From Proteinivorax tanatarense (GTDB lineage: Bacteria; Bacillota; Proteinivoracia; Proteinivoracales; Proteinivoracaceae): 64,000 nucleotides of DNA. This document shows, piece after piece, positions 35,105-44,016 of this stretch. The first letter of the stretch is position 1. Each line of letters opens with the position of its first letter. The stretch is from the NCBI RefSeq assembly GCF_040267685.1, contig NZ_CP158367.1, forward strand, positions 682,001-746,000, given 5' to 3'. Below the pieces are notes generated by a model. It ran no database searches. It was given only the letters and a program-made list of their open reading frames with translations, and was not told the DNA's origin. The position numbers and the translations under genes are program-made.

Positions 35105-35285
35105 ATCGATAATTACCTTTTCAACAGTTAGAAGAAAGCTTATAAATTGTAATCGGGTACTAATAGTTAAATTTATTAACCCCATTATGTGAAGTATGTT
35201 TTTCTTTATTGAATATAGTATTTTACTGACTAACTAAAAGAGGTATAATAAAAATAGTAATAAGTATTAAAAAGGGGTGGAAATA

Positions 35286-36701
35286 TTGAAAGATGATAGA
35301 ATAAACTTACAAGCTCCCGAATTTCTTCTCACAGATTATTTGGTTTCAACATTAGAAAAGATATTTGACCCTGTGCCTGTACCTATAATTCTTATTGATA
35401 AAAAAACTGAAATAAAAATGATTAACAGGGTGTTTGCAAACTATTTAGAATTTACGAAAGAAGAGATAATAGGTAGAAAAGTAAAAGAGGTAGATAAGAA
35501 CTCCCGCTTTCCTTATGTATTTAAAACTAAGAAAGCTGAGATTGCTTGGAAGCATAAATTTGAAAATGGACATACAGGAATTGTACATAGAATCCCGGTA
35601 TTGGATGATCAAGGCGAGGTAATTTTCGGTTTTGGCATGGTGCTTTTTGAAGACCTAGAGGAGTTTAAAGATATTATAAACAAAAATAAATTGTTAGAGT
35701 CGGAACTACATTTATATAAAAGGCAATTACAGAAAATTCAGGGAGCAAAATACTCTTGGGAAAGCATAGTGGGTCAAAGCGAAAAAATGGTCCAAGCTAA
35801 ATATATGTCTCGAAGAGCTGCTCAAACAAACTCCAATGTACTGCTTCTCGGTAAAAGTGGAACAGGGAAAGAACTATTTGCTCATGCAATACATAACGGC
35901 AGCTCGCGAAAACATGCTCCTTTTGTAAAGGTCAACTGTGCAGCAATACCAGCAGAACTTTTAGAATCTGAATTATTTGGTTATGAAGAGGGGGCTTTTA
36001 CTGGAGCAAAAAAAGGAGGCAAAGTTGGAAAATTTCAGTTAGCAAATGGTGGTAGTATATTTCTAGATGAAATTGGGGACATGCCTTTAAAAATGCAAGC
36101 TAAGCTGTTGAGAGTACTTCAAGAACATGAAATAGAAAAAGTTGGTAGTAACAACACAATAAAAGTTGACGTTAGAGTTATATCTGCAACAAACCAAAAA
36201 TTATTAGAGTTAGTAAAAGAAGGGAAGTTTAGAGAAGACTTATATTATAGATTAAATGTTATGACTATAGAAATACCTAGCTTAAAAGAACGGGAAGGGG
36301 ACATTGGACTTTTAACTGAAAAACTTATTAAAAAGGTTTCAAAAGAAATTGGGAAGCATGTAGATAAAATTTCACCAAAAGCTATGGATTTTCTTCAAAC
36401 CCATGACTGGCCAGGAAATGTTAGAGAACTAGAAAATGTATTAGAACGGGCTATTAACCTTGTTGAAGGAGATACAATAATGCCAGTCCACTTACCTGTG
36501 TATATAAATAAAAAAGAAGTAGCGGTTTATAGCTATGAGGGAAATATGCGAACACTTAAAAGCATAATAGAAGAGACGGAAAAAGAGACGATAGTTAGAA
36601 CGTTAGAATATACAAAAGGAAACAAACTTCAGACTGCTAAACTCTTAAATATAAGCAGATCCAGTTTATATGATAAAATAGAGAGATATTGTTTAGAATA
36701 G
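35286..36701 (+). CDS. PAS-domain sigma-54-dependent transcriptional activator
   Basis: 471 residues from the TTG at 35286, eight bases after AAGGGG; an upstream in-frame GTG (35277) lies inside that site. Domains: PAS sensor (about 25-125), AAA+ sigma-54 interaction domain (about 160-390) with Walker A GKSGTGKE, the GAFTGA sigma-54 contact loop (about 236-241) and FLDEIGDMP, then a Fis-type helix-turn-helix ([19 protein letters not shown]). No receiver domain, so it probably binds a ligand or cofactor in PAS. Three sigma-54 promoters nearby are its likely targets. TATAAT at about 35246 suggests its own sigma-A promoter. Confidence 0.93.
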   Translation: MKDDRINLQAPEFLLTDYLVSTLEKIFDPVPVPIILIDKKTEIKMINRVFANYLEFTKEEIIGRKVKEVDKNSRFPYVFKTKKAEIAWKHKFENGHTGIVHRIPVLDDQGEVIFGFGMVLFEDLEEFKDIINKNKLLESELHLYKRQLQKIQGAKYSWESIVGQSEKMVQAKYMSRRAAQTNSNVLLLGKSGTGKELFAHAIHNGSSRKHAPFVKVNCAAIPAELLESELFGYEEGAFTGAKKGGKVGKFQLANGGSIFLDEIGDMPLKMQAKLLRVLQEHEIEKVGSNNTIKVDVRVISATNQKLLELVKEGKFREDLYYRLNVMTIEIPSLKEREGDIGLLTEKLIKKVSKEIGKHVDKISPKAMDFLQTHDWPGNVRELENVLERAINLVEGDTIMPVHLPVYINKKEVAVYSYEGNMRTLKSIIEETEKETIVRTLEYTKGNKLQTAKLLNISRSSLYDKIERYCLE

Positions 36702-36710
36702 TGTATGAAA

Positions 36711-36740
36711 ACAAGACACGTGTAAGAAATTAAGACATTA
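36711..36740 (+). promoter_or_regulatory. Candidate upstream activating site B
   Basis: AAGACACGTGTAAGAAAT followed by TAAGACATTA, 115-145 bases before the sigma-54 promoter at 36854. It shares the pattern ACAYGT, an A-rich spacer, then AGnACAY with sites A (28771) and C (42119). Confidence 0.45.
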
Positions 36741-36760
36741 CCTTCTCGTTATTTATAATG

Positions 36761-36809
36761 ATTAAACAGCACTTTGTGTACGAACTTTGTACACAAAGTG
36801 CTGTTTAAT
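36761..36809 (+). terminator. 21-bp perfect inverted repeat: terminator of the activator gene, possibly also an activator site
   Basis: Arms 36761-36781 and 36789-36809 are perfectly complementary around a 7-base loop and end in TTTGTTT. Position 60 bases past the activator stop fits a terminator. The inner arm ends read TTTGTGTAC and GTACACAAA, the same GTGTAC half-sites seen in site A, so the DNA form could also bind the activator. Confidence 0.7.
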
Positions 36810-36853
36810 TTGTTTATTGGAGCATAGACCCTGGAGTAGAGGGGTTTTAGAGT

Positions 36854-36869
36854 TGGCATAGTAATTGCA
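36854..36869 (+). promoter_or_regulatory. Sigma-54 (-24/-12) promoter 2
   Basis: TGGCATAGTAATTGCA has GG and GC ten bases apart and both conserved halves. It lies 41 bases before the MaoC hydratase start and should drive that gene and the Liv transporter. Confidence 0.87.
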
Positions 36870-36909
36870 AACTCTAATGATATATAAGATTTGAAGGGAG
36901 TTTTTATAA

Positions 36910-37326
36910 ATGAAAGGCAAAACCATAAAAGAAATAAGTAAAGGGCAAAAAGAGTTTATACAAAAGACTATTTCAGAATCAGATGTATATTTATATGCAG
37001 GGATTACCGGAGATCTAAACCCTGCTCATGTTAACCACGAGGTTGCCAAAGATAGTTTGTTTAAAGAAAGAATTGCTCATGGGATGTTAACAGCAGGCTT
37101 AATTTCAGCTGTATTAGGGATGCACCTTCCAGGACCTGGAACAATTTATCTGGGGCAAGAATTGAAGTTTACAGCCCCTGTAAAAATAGGAGATACAATA
37201 AAAGCAGAAGTTGAAGTTGTTGAAAAAAAAGAAGAAAAAAATATACTTAAGCTTAAAACTACGGGGACTAATCAAGACGGAAAAGTGGTATTGGATGGCA
37301 TAGCCACAGTAATGCCACCTAAATAG
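36910..37326 (+). CDS. MaoC-family (R)-specific enoyl-CoA hydratase
   Basis: 138 residues, single hot-dog domain, the size of PhaJ. The active site YLYAGITGDLNPAHVNHEVA places Asp35 and His40 in the GDxNPxH motif, followed by RIAHGMLTAGLIS and FTAPVKIGDTI. It hydrates 2-enoyl-CoA to the (R)-3-hydroxyacyl-CoA, the opposite hand to crotonase products. First gene of the sigma-54 promoter 2 operon; a transporter operon headed by such an enzyme suggests the imported compound is an acid metabolised as a CoA thioester. Confidence 0.88.
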   Translation: MKGKTIKEISKGQKEFIQKTISESDVYLYAGITGDLNPAHVNHEVAKDSLFKERIAHGMLTAGLISAVLGMHLPGPGTIYLGQELKFTAPVKIGDTIKAEVEVVEKKEEKNILKLKTTGTNQDGKVVLDGIATVMPPK

Positions 37327-37360
37327 GTAGGCAGACGTCTGGAGAGGTGGAGATAATTAA

Positions 37361-38248
37361 ATGACAACTTTTATACAAAATATTGTAGCAGGAATGGAAA
37401 CAGGAAGTTTATATGCGTTGGCTGCTTTAGGGGTAGTGCTGATATTTAGAGTTTCTGCGGTTACAAACTTTGCCCAAGGAGAAATGGCTATGTTTAGTAC
37501 GTTTGTAGCTTGGAGTATTTGGGGAAACCTTGCTGAGGCTGGATTCCCATACCCTTATCCAATTGCCTTTTTAGCAACTATTTTGTTTGCAATTTGCTTT
37601 GGATATGTAGTAGAACGTTTCTTTATACGACCTGCCAGCAAGGGATCTATGGTTGGGAAGATGATTGTTACTTTAGGATTGATAATGATTGTTAATGGTG
37701 GAGCAGCAGCGATTTTTGGTACAGACTCACATTATATGCCTAGAGCAATCCAAGGTAACTTAAATATCGGGGGAGTGTTGCTGAGGCCCCATGCTATTTT
37801 TGTAATGTCTTTGGCCCTTATCTTAATGACAGCACTATTTATTATGATTAAAAAAACTATGTTTGGGGTAGCTATTAGGGCAACAGCCCAAAACGATACT
37901 GCGGCTCGTTTAATGGGAGTGCCTACGTCTAAAGTCACTTCGTATTCATGGATTATAGCAACGGTACTCGGTGCTATCGCAGGTATGCTCATCGCTCCAG
38001 CTACAAATGTACACACCGGTATGATGGCCGATGTTCATTTGAAATCTTTTATAGCTGCAGTTCTCGGAGGATTTACTTCGTTTATTGGACCTGTCGTGGG
38101 AGGTTTGGCTATAGGGATACTGGATAACTTAGTAGGGTACTATATTTCCACTAGCTGGCAAACAGTAATAGTTTATGGGTTTTTAATTTTAGTTCTTATA
38201 TTTAAACCCTACGGGATATTTGGTAAAACCCGAAGAAAGAAGGTGTAA
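37361..38248 (+). CDS. livH: Branched-chain amino acid-type ABC transporter permease (LivH)
   Basis: 295 residues with about eight hydrophobic segments. LivH hallmarks: GMETGSLYALAALGVVLIFRVSAVTNFAQGEMAM at the N-terminus, AIRATAQNDTAARLMGVPTSKV (the cytoplasmic coupling loop contacting the ATPases) and AVLGGFTSFIGPVVGGLAIG. Forms the channel with LivM. The family imports branched-chain amino acids, but relatives also take amides, urea and aromatic or short acids, so the substrate here is open. Confidence 0.92.
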   Translation: MTTFIQNIVAGMETGSLYALAALGVVLIFRVSAVTNFAQGEMAMFSTFVAWSIWGNLAEAGFPYPYPIAFLATILFAICFGYVVERFFIRPASKGSMVGKMIVTLGLIMIVNGGAAAIFGTDSHYMPRAIQGNLNIGGVLLRPHAIFVMSLALILMTALFIMIKKTMFGVAIRATAQNDTAARLMGVPTSKVTSYSWIIATVLGAIAGMLIAPATNVHTGMMADVHLKSFIAAVLGGFTSFIGPVVGGLAIGILDNLVGYYISTSWQTVIVYGFLILVLIFKPYGIFGKTRRKKV

Positions 38249-38251
38249 ATT

Positions 38252-39301
38252 ATGGATGAAATAAAACAATCTAAAAATCCAGTAGTTGCCTTTTTTAGAA
38301 CTACACCTGGACTTTATACATTGATTGCTTTAATTATGATTTTGTTTGTACTTATTGATATGAACTTTTCATTGCTGCGTTCTCGTAATGTTAGTTTGCT
38401 GATTAGGGTGACATATTATTCTATAGCAGCTTTAGGTTTTAATATTTTGTTGGGGTACGGAGGACAGATATCATTAGGACATGCAGCATTTATGGGACTG
38501 GGTGCCTATATAACAGCGTATATTACGATGCAGTTGGAAATGTCCTTTTTACTAGCGTTGTTAATAGCAGGTATAGTACCCACAATAGTAGGTCTTATTT
38601 TAGGCCTTATAGCTCTTAGATTGGAACGCTTATATTTAGCCATTGCCACCCTTGGTTTAGGAGTAACTATACAGTACGTTTTTCAAGAATGGACTGAATT
38701 TACCGGTGGTTTTTCAGGCATGAGGGTTAGTTCTCCAGAGCTATTCGGTATTAGGATGTCCTCCCATAATATGTTGATTTTTAGCATAGTTTTATTGCTA
38801 CTGTTTGCACTGTTTTCTTATAACTTTTTGCGCTCAAAAACAGGAAGGGCACTAGTAGCTATGCGTGATAGTGACCATGCAGCTCAGGCAATGGGAGTGA
38901 GCATGTTTAAATACAAGCTAATAGCTTTTGCCGTAAGCTCATTCTATGTTGGTGTTGCCGGTGGTTTATATGCTATTAGCGAACGATTTGTTTATCCTGC
39001 AACATGGGGAGCGGAATTATCTTTAGATATCTTGGCTATGGTTGTTATAGGTGGCTTAGCTTCCATTGGTGGAAGTATTGCTGGTGCGGCATTTTTGGTT
39101 ATAATTCCTCGTTTAACACAAGGCATACCTTTTATAGGGGAAATCATGAATATTAATTTTATTCTTACAGGATTTGCTTTAATTTTGGTAATTAGGTTTT
39201 TTCCTGAAGGAATTTTTAGAAGAGGAATTTTTATTATTACAAGCATAAAAAACAAACTGGTTTCAAAATCAGAACAAAGCAAAGAAAAAGTCGACAGTTA
39301 G
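38252..39301 (+). CDS. livM: Branched-chain amino acid-type ABC transporter permease (LivM)
   Basis: 349 residues, about nine to ten hydrophobic segments, 3 bases after livH. LivM hallmarks: YSIAALGFNILLGYGGQISLGHAAFMGLGAY, AIATLGLGVTIQYVFQEW, VAMRDSDHAAQAMGVSMFKYKLIAFAVS (coupling loop) and MVVIGGLASIGGSIAGAAF. Partner of LivH in one transporter. Confidence 0.92.
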   Translation: MDEIKQSKNPVVAFFRTTPGLYTLIALIMILFVLIDMNFSLLRSRNVSLLIRVTYYSIAALGFNILLGYGGQISLGHAAFMGLGAYITAYITMQLEMSFLLALLIAGIVPTIVGLILGLIALRLERLYLAIATLGLGVTIQYVFQEWTEFTGGFSGMRVSSPELFGIRMSSHNMLIFSIVLLLLFALFSYNFLRSKTGRALVAMRDSDHAAQAMGVSMFKYKLIAFAVSSFYVGVAGGLYAISERFVYPATWGAELSLDILAMVVIGGLASIGGSIAGAAFLVIIPRLTQGIPFIGEIMNINFILTGFALILVIRFFPEGIFRRGIFIITSIKNKLVSKSEQSKEKVDS

Positions 39302-39312
39302 GAGGTCAACTG

Positions 39313-40089
39313 ATGAAAATTTTAAAAGTACAAAATCTATCCATAAGTTTTGGCGGACTAAAGGCTGTTGACAATTTAAGTTTTGAGGTTGAAAATAACT
39401 CCATTTATGGACTGATAGGGCCCAATGGGGCTGGAAAAACTACGGTCTTTAACTGTATTAGTAGATTTTATACTCCTGATAGTGGTAAAGTGCTGTTTTC
39501 TCCTAATGGAAAAGAAGTAGATCTACTTGATTATCAGGTCCATCAAGTTATAGATAAAGGCCTTGCTAGAACTTTTCAAAATGTAGAGTTGTTCAATAAT
39601 CTTACTGTTTTAGAAAATTTGATGGTGGGGCACCATGGGAAAACCAAGACTAACTTTTTCGCAGAAGGTTTAAGACTACCCTTTGTAAATAATGAAGAAA
39701 AGCGAGTAAAGGATAAGGCTTTAGAAATTTTAGATTTTCTAAACCTTAATGGTATAGAGGGTTTACAGGCATCAGCTCAGCCTTATGGAGTACAAAAAAT
39801 GTTAGAACTTGGAAGGGTTTTAATGTCTGATGCAAAACTAATAATTCTAGATGAGCCAGCGGCAGGAATGAATGATACTGAAACTGATAAATTGGCAGAA
39901 ACCATAAAAAGGATAAGAGATCACTATAAAGTTACCATACTACTTGTAGAGCATGACATGGGTCTTGTTATGGATATCTGCGAAAGAATATGTGCTATTA
40001 ACTTTGGTAAAAAGATTGCAGAAGGAACCCCTAAAGAGATTCAAAATAGTGTTGAGGTACAAGAAGCTTATCTTGGGAAAGGGGATTAA
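39313..40089 (+). CDS. livG: ABC transporter ATP-binding protein (LivG)
   Basis: 258 residues, AGGAGG upstream. Walker A GPNGAGKTTVF; Q-loop region GLARTFQNVELF; signature region QPYGVQKMLELGRVL, where LSGGQ is replaced by AQPYGVQ as is common in LivG; Walker B LIILDEPAAGMN; switch His in LLVEHDM. One of the two ATPases of the Liv-type importer, cytoplasmic face. Confidence 0.93.
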   Translation: MKILKVQNLSISFGGLKAVDNLSFEVENNSIYGLIGPNGAGKTTVFNCISRFYTPDSGKVLFSPNGKEVDLLDYQVHQVIDKGLARTFQNVELFNNLTVLENLMVGHHGKTKTNFFAEGLRLPFVNNEEKRVKDKALEILDFLNLNGIEGLQASAQPYGVQKMLELGRVLMSDAKLIILDEPAAGMNDTETDKLAETIKRIRDHYKVTILLVEHDMGLVMDICERICAINFGKKIAEGTPKEIQNSVEVQEAYLGKGD

Positions 40090-40093
40090 TAGT

Positions 40094-40798
40094 ATGTTAA
40101 AACTAGATGGAGTACAAGCGTATTATGGATATATACATGCTCTTAAAGACGTGACTTTAGAGGTGCCTGAAGGAAAAATAGTAACATTATTAGGAGCAAA
40201 TGGGGCAGGAAAAACGACAACTTTAAAGACAATATCCGGACTAATGAAGCCTCAAAAAGGAAAAATAACCCTAGATAATAGCAGTATCATAGGTTTACCT
40301 CCAGAAAAAATAGTTGCTAAGGGTATAGTACAATCTCCTGAAGGGAGACAGATATTTCCCGACTTAACTGTTGAGGAGAATCTGAGAATAGGAGCATATA
40401 CCAGGAAAGATAAAAAAAATATTTCTAAAACTTTTGATGAGGTCTATGAGTACTTTCCTATCTTAAAAGAGAGGAAAAATCAAGAGGGAGGTACCCTTTC
40501 AGGAGGAGAACAGCAAATGCTAGCGATTGGTAGAGCGTTAATGGCTAAGCCAAAAATATTATTGCTTGACGAGCCTTCTTTGGGGCTAGCTCCTTTAATT
40601 GTGCAAAACATTTTCAAGATTATAAAACAAATTAACGAAGAGGGTACAACTATTTTGCTAGTAGAACAAAATGCAATGAAAGCCTTAGCAGTTGCAGATT
40701 ATGGATATATTTTAGAAACTGGAAAAGTGGTCCAACATAATTTTGCTTCAAAGCTGATCAATGACGATTCAGTAAAAAAAGCATATTTAGGTGAATAA
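40094..40798 (+). CDS. livF: ABC transporter ATP-binding protein (LivF)
   Basis: 234 residues from the ATG at 40094 (AAAGGGG upstream, 4 bases after livG); the frame opens earlier inside livG but that part has no domain. Walker A GANGAGKTTTL; signature TLSGGEQQMLAIGRALM; Walker B ILLLDEPSLGLAP; switch LLVEQNA. Second ATPase of the importer. Confidence 0.93.
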   Translation: MLKLDGVQAYYGYIHALKDVTLEVPEGKIVTLLGANGAGKTTTLKTISGLMKPQKGKITLDNSSIIGLPPEKIVAKGIVQSPEGRQIFPDLTVEENLRIGAYTRKDKKNISKTFDEVYEYFPILKERKNQEGGTLSGGEQQMLAIGRALMAKPKILLLDEPSLGLAPLIVQNIFKIIKQINEEGTTILLVEQNAMKALAVADYGYILETGKVVQHNFASKLINDDSVKKAYLGE

Positions 40799-40857
40799 AC
40801 TTTAAGCCAAGCAGGCTTAGATTAAAATAATGAAGAAAATTCAAGGGGGCAACATCA

Positions 40858-42048
40858 ATGAAAAAGCTTTTAGTAATTACTTTATGCGTAGTAATGGTAA
40901 TGTCATTAGCTGCCTGTGGTGGTGGCGAAGCAGAACAAGGTGTTACAGATGACTCCATAAAGATAGGTTCTGTAGGAGTGACATCTGGACCACTAGCATT
41001 TATTGGTTCACCTTACTATGAAGGAATGACAGCTTATCTTAACACAATTAACGAGCAAGGTGGAGTAAATGGTAGAGAAATAGAACTAATCGTCGAAGAT
41101 GATGAGTTTGATCCTGCGTTAGCTATTGATGGGGTTAACAGTCTAATTGAAGATGAAGGTGTATTTGCTATAGTTGGTCAACTTGGTACTCCTGGTGTGC
41201 TAGCCACTGCAGATATAGTTGAAGAGCATGGCATACCATCAGTCTATTTTGGTTCAGGAGCAGTCGAGTTAACTACTCTGGGAGAAAATTTTTTTCCAGT
41301 TCAGCCAAACTATGTTTATGAAGGTAAGCTTAAAGCCAAATATGCTATAGAGGAGTTTGATGCAGAGAGGATTGGAGTAATTTATTCAAATGATGATGTG
41401 GGGTTAGAAGGGATTCAGGGAATTGAAGAAGGGTTAGCAGAAATGGGCAAAGAAGATGCATTAGTTGCTGACGTTTCATTTGCTCCAGGAGAAACTGATT
41501 TGACTGCACAAGTTCAACAGCTTCGAGACTCAGATCCAGATGTTATCATTGTTTATACTCTTGCTGCAGGGGCAACTCCTGCTCTTAGACAAATAAACGA
41601 TTTCCAAATGGTCGATATCCCTATTATAACTTCTTACTCAAATGCAGACGCTTCGTTTATTGCTGCTGTTGAGCCAACAACTATTCAAGATATTATCGAT
41701 GATATTTATGTAATGGGTTGGTTAGATGTAGATGAAGAGGGTTTAGATCCGTTGGCAACAGCTATGAGTGAGTACTACCCAGAAAGCATGATAAATGCCT
41801 ATACGATGGCTGGATGGGTAGCGGGTGAAGTTTTTGTGGCAGGTCTTGAAGAAGCTGGTGATGATCTTACATGGGAAGGATATATTGAAGCTATGGAAAA
41901 TATCCACTTTACAGAAGGGATGGCTCCAGAGGTTTCTTATTCTGGAGGTGTGAGACAAGGAGTTACTCATATGTCTTTGAGTAACATTGTTCAGGACGAA
42001 GATGGAAACTGGATATTCCAGCAATATACAGACTTCAACGAATTCTAA
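40858..42048 (+). CDS. Branched-chain amino acid-type substrate-binding lipoprotein (LivK-like)
   Basis: 396 residues. Lipoprotein signal MKKLLVITLCVVMVMSLAAC with lipobox LAAC, so it is tethered outside the membrane. The mature part is the Peripla_BP_6 fold: DSIKIGSVGVTSGPLAFIG, GVNGREIELIVEDDEFDP, FAIVGQLGTPGVLATADIVEEHG and APGETDLTAQVQQLRDSDPDVIIV. It captures the substrate for LivHMGF. Placing the binding protein last in the operon is less usual but the set is complete. A terminator follows. Confidence 0.92.
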   Translation: MKKLLVITLCVVMVMSLAACGGGEAEQGVTDDSIKIGSVGVTSGPLAFIGSPYYEGMTAYLNTINEQGGVNGREIELIVEDDEFDPALAIDGVNSLIEDEGVFAIVGQLGTPGVLATADIVEEHGIPSVYFGSGAVELTTLGENFFPVQPNYVYEGKLKAKYAIEEFDAERIGVIYSNDDVGLEGIQGIEEGLAEMGKEDALVADVSFAPGETDLTAQVQQLRDSDPDVIIVYTLAAGATPALRQINDFQMVDIPIITSYSNADASFIAAVEPTTIQDIIDDIYVMGWLDVDEEGLDPLATAMSEYYPESMINAYTMAGWVAGEVFVAGLEEAGDDLTWEGYIEAMENIHFTEGMAPEVSYSGGVRQGVTHMSLSNIVQDEDGNWIFQQYTDFNEF

Positions 42049-42058
42049 AAACAAACAT

Positions 42059-42087
42059 AAAAGCCCGATTAACTTCGGGCTTTTTTT
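42059..42087 (+). terminator. Terminator after the Liv operon
   Basis: A 10-bp GC-rich stem (AAAAGCCCGA with TCGGGCTTTT) and a run of seven T, 11 bases past the stop codon. Confidence 0.92.
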
Positions 42088-42118
42088 ATACAAAGCTATG
42101 TAAAGAAGTGTAGGATTT

Positions 42119-42148
42119 TGTGTACATGTATAAAAATTAGACACTAAC
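42119..42148 (+). promoter_or_regulatory. Candidate upstream activating site C
   Basis: TGTGTACATGTATAAAAAT followed by TAGACACTAA, 90-120 bases before sigma-54 promoter 3. Same half-site order as sites A (28771) and B (36711), with the spacer between halves differing by one or two bases. Confidence 0.45.
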
Positions 42149-42238
42149 AAAGTTAAACAACGTACTGATATTGTATAAAATTAGTACAATTCAAGGGGCA
42201 TCTTATCTAAAATCCTCAGAAATAGTGTGGTTTATAAC

Positions 42239-42254
42239 TGGCATGAAAATTGCT
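42239..42254 (+). promoter_or_regulatory. Sigma-54 (-24/-12) promoter 3
   Basis: TGGCATGAAAATTGCT has GG and GC ten bases apart. It lies 32 bases before the alpha/beta hydrolase start. Confidence 0.85.
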
Positions 42255-42285
42255 GTAAAAGTATAATACGAGAGGAGTGATTGTG

Positions 42286-43083
42286 ATGGCTATAGTTAAG
42301 GTTAACGATATTAGCATGTATTACGAGGTTCATGGAGAGGGAGAACCTTTAGTGTTAATTGAAGGTTTGGGTTATTCAACTTGGATGTGGTATAAGCAAC
42401 TGCCGGTAATTTCAAAATATTTTAAAGTTATTATATTTGATAATAGGGGAGTTGGAAAAACAGATAAGCCGGACTGTGAATATACAATAGAAATGATGGC
42501 TGATGATTTAGCTGGACTATTACGTTCTTTGAATATAAAAACAACCCATATTCTAGGCGTTTCAATGGGCGGGTTTATTGCTCAACAATTCTCTGCAAAT
42601 TATCCAGAGATGGTGGATAAGTTAATACTATGTTCCACATCATTTGGAGGTCCTAATAGCATTCCCATACCACAAGAAACATTGGATATAATGATGAAAG
42701 GTGGGGGGGAGTACAAAACAATCTTAGATATTAAAAAGGCAATTTCTACTGCTTTTTATAACGGTAAAATTCCTGAAGACAAAGAAGTTTTAGAGAAAAT
42801 TATGCAAGAAAAAAAGCAAGAACCCCAGCCCAAATATGCTTACCAGAGGCAGCTAATGGCAGGGGCTTCATTTAATGGTGAAGACAATACCCAAAGAATA
42901 AAAGCTGATACATTAATAGTGGCTGGGCAAAAAGATGAAGTGGTACCACCTCAAAACGCTTATTTACTCAATGAAAGAATATCTTCTTCAGAAGTAGAGA
43001 TTATTGAAAAGGGTGGACATGTTTTTTTTATGGAGCAGCCTAATAAAAGTAACGAAGTGTTTTTAAATTTTTTGTTAAAGTAG
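42286..43083 (+). CDS. Alpha/beta-fold hydrolase (esterase or enol-lactonase type)
   Basis: 265 residues from the ATG at 42286 (GAGGAGTG upstream; a GTG-type start at 42277 abuts that site). Fold markers: EPLVLIEGLGYSTWMW (oxyanion hole), FDNRGVGKTDKP, the nucleophile elbow GVSMGG, the acid in GQKDEVVPP and His in GGHVFFMEQP, so the triad is complete. Closest in look to 3-oxoadipate enol-lactonase-like hydrolases; the substrate is unknown. Under the same sigma-54 control as the acyl-CoA genes, it may hydrolyse an ester or thioester of the imported compound. Confidence 0.82.
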   Translation: MAIVKVNDISMYYEVHGEGEPLVLIEGLGYSTWMWYKQLPVISKYFKVIIFDNRGVGKTDKPDCEYTIEMMADDLAGLLRSLNIKTTHILGVSMGGFIAQQFSANYPEMVDKLILCSTSFGGPNSIPIPQETLDIMMKGGGEYKTILDIKKAISTAFYNGKIPEDKEVLEKIMQEKKQEPQPKYAYQRQLMAGASFNGEDNTQRIKADTLIVAGQKDEVVPPQNAYLLNERISSSEVEIIEKGGHVFFMEQPNKSNEVFLNFLLK

Positions 43084-43094
43084 GTGGTTACTAA

Positions 43095-43922
43095 ATGGAA
43101 CCCATTATTAAAAGTTTTGTAGATGTGGCACCATTTATCAATAAATTAACAACATCTGACTTTGCCGTATCGGTTTGTGATTTAAATGGTTGTGTATCCT
43201 ACATTCCTTCTGATAAATTAAACCACGGTTTAAAGCCTGGCCAACCTCATGTAGAAGGTTCTACTGCTCAAAAGTGTTTAAATAAAAAGCAAAGGATAAT
43301 TCAAAGGGTAAACAAAGATGTATTTGGTTTTCCATATATCGCCATAGCAATTCCTCTTTACAATAACCATCAAAAACTAGTTGGGGTAGTTTCCTTTGCA
43401 GAAACTGTGGACAAACAACAGGTTCTTATAGGTGCGGCAGAGAAACTAAAAAAAACTATGGAAAACTTAGGAATATATACAAATGATATTTCCACAACTG
43501 TAAATAATACAGCCAAGGTAGGCAGTGACCTAAATGAAGCATTTAAGCAGTCTATTGAGAAAATTCAGCAGACCGATAGGGTGTTAGGGTTTATTAAAGA
43601 AATTTCAAACCAGACTAATCTTCTTGGATTAAATGCAGCAATAGAAGCAGCAAGAGTAGGAGAACAGGGTAGAGGATTCGGAGTTGTTGCCGACGAAACT
43701 CGAAAACTTTCATCTAAAACAAACGATTATGTATTGACAGTGGAAGCTATTCTAGGAGAAATAAATCAATCTAAATCAGAAATCGAAGGGCAAGTAGAGA
43801 AATTGTTAAAAGTCTGTCAGTTACAACAGAAATACATCGAATCTATAACTGAAGTTATGTGCGATGTTACTGACTTATCTGACAGTTTATATAAACAAGC
43901 ACAAAAACTAAGTGAGAATTAG
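43095..43922 (+). CDS. Soluble methyl-accepting-chemotaxis-type signalling protein with sensor domain
   Basis: 275 residues, no transmembrane segment and no HAMP. The N-terminal half (about 1-125) looks like a PAS/GAF-type sensor ([18 protein letters not shown]..., [26 protein letters not shown]). The C-terminal half is a short MCP signalling coil with the hairpin tip [40 protein letters not shown]. It is much shorter than a standard receptor. Co-transcribed with the hydrolase under sigma-54 promoter 3, it could report the pathway substrate to the chemotaxis kinase. Confidence 0.82.
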   Translation: MEPIIKSFVDVAPFINKLTTSDFAVSVCDLNGCVSYIPSDKLNHGLKPGQPHVEGSTAQKCLNKKQRIIQRVNKDVFGFPYIAIAIPLYNNHQKLVGVVSFAETVDKQQVLIGAAEKLKKTMENLGIYTNDISTTVNNTAKVGSDLNEAFKQSIEKIQQTDRVLGFIKEISNQTNLLGLNAAIEAARVGEQGRGFGVVADETRKLSSKTNDYVLTVEAILGEINQSKSEIEGQVEKLLKVCQLQQKYIESITEVMCDVTDLSDSLYKQAQKLSEN

Positions 43923-44016
43923 GTAATTGCAAAATGCGTTAATTAAAAAAGAATAGAGCAACCGAAAATATGTAAAAATGTATTTTTAAGAAGAATCAGG
44001 TGCGAAAATAAGCAGT

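Noticed and set aside
38992-39282. Long antisense open frames inside the Liv and other genes
   Set aside because: They are shadows of the real genes, without ribosome sites or domains.
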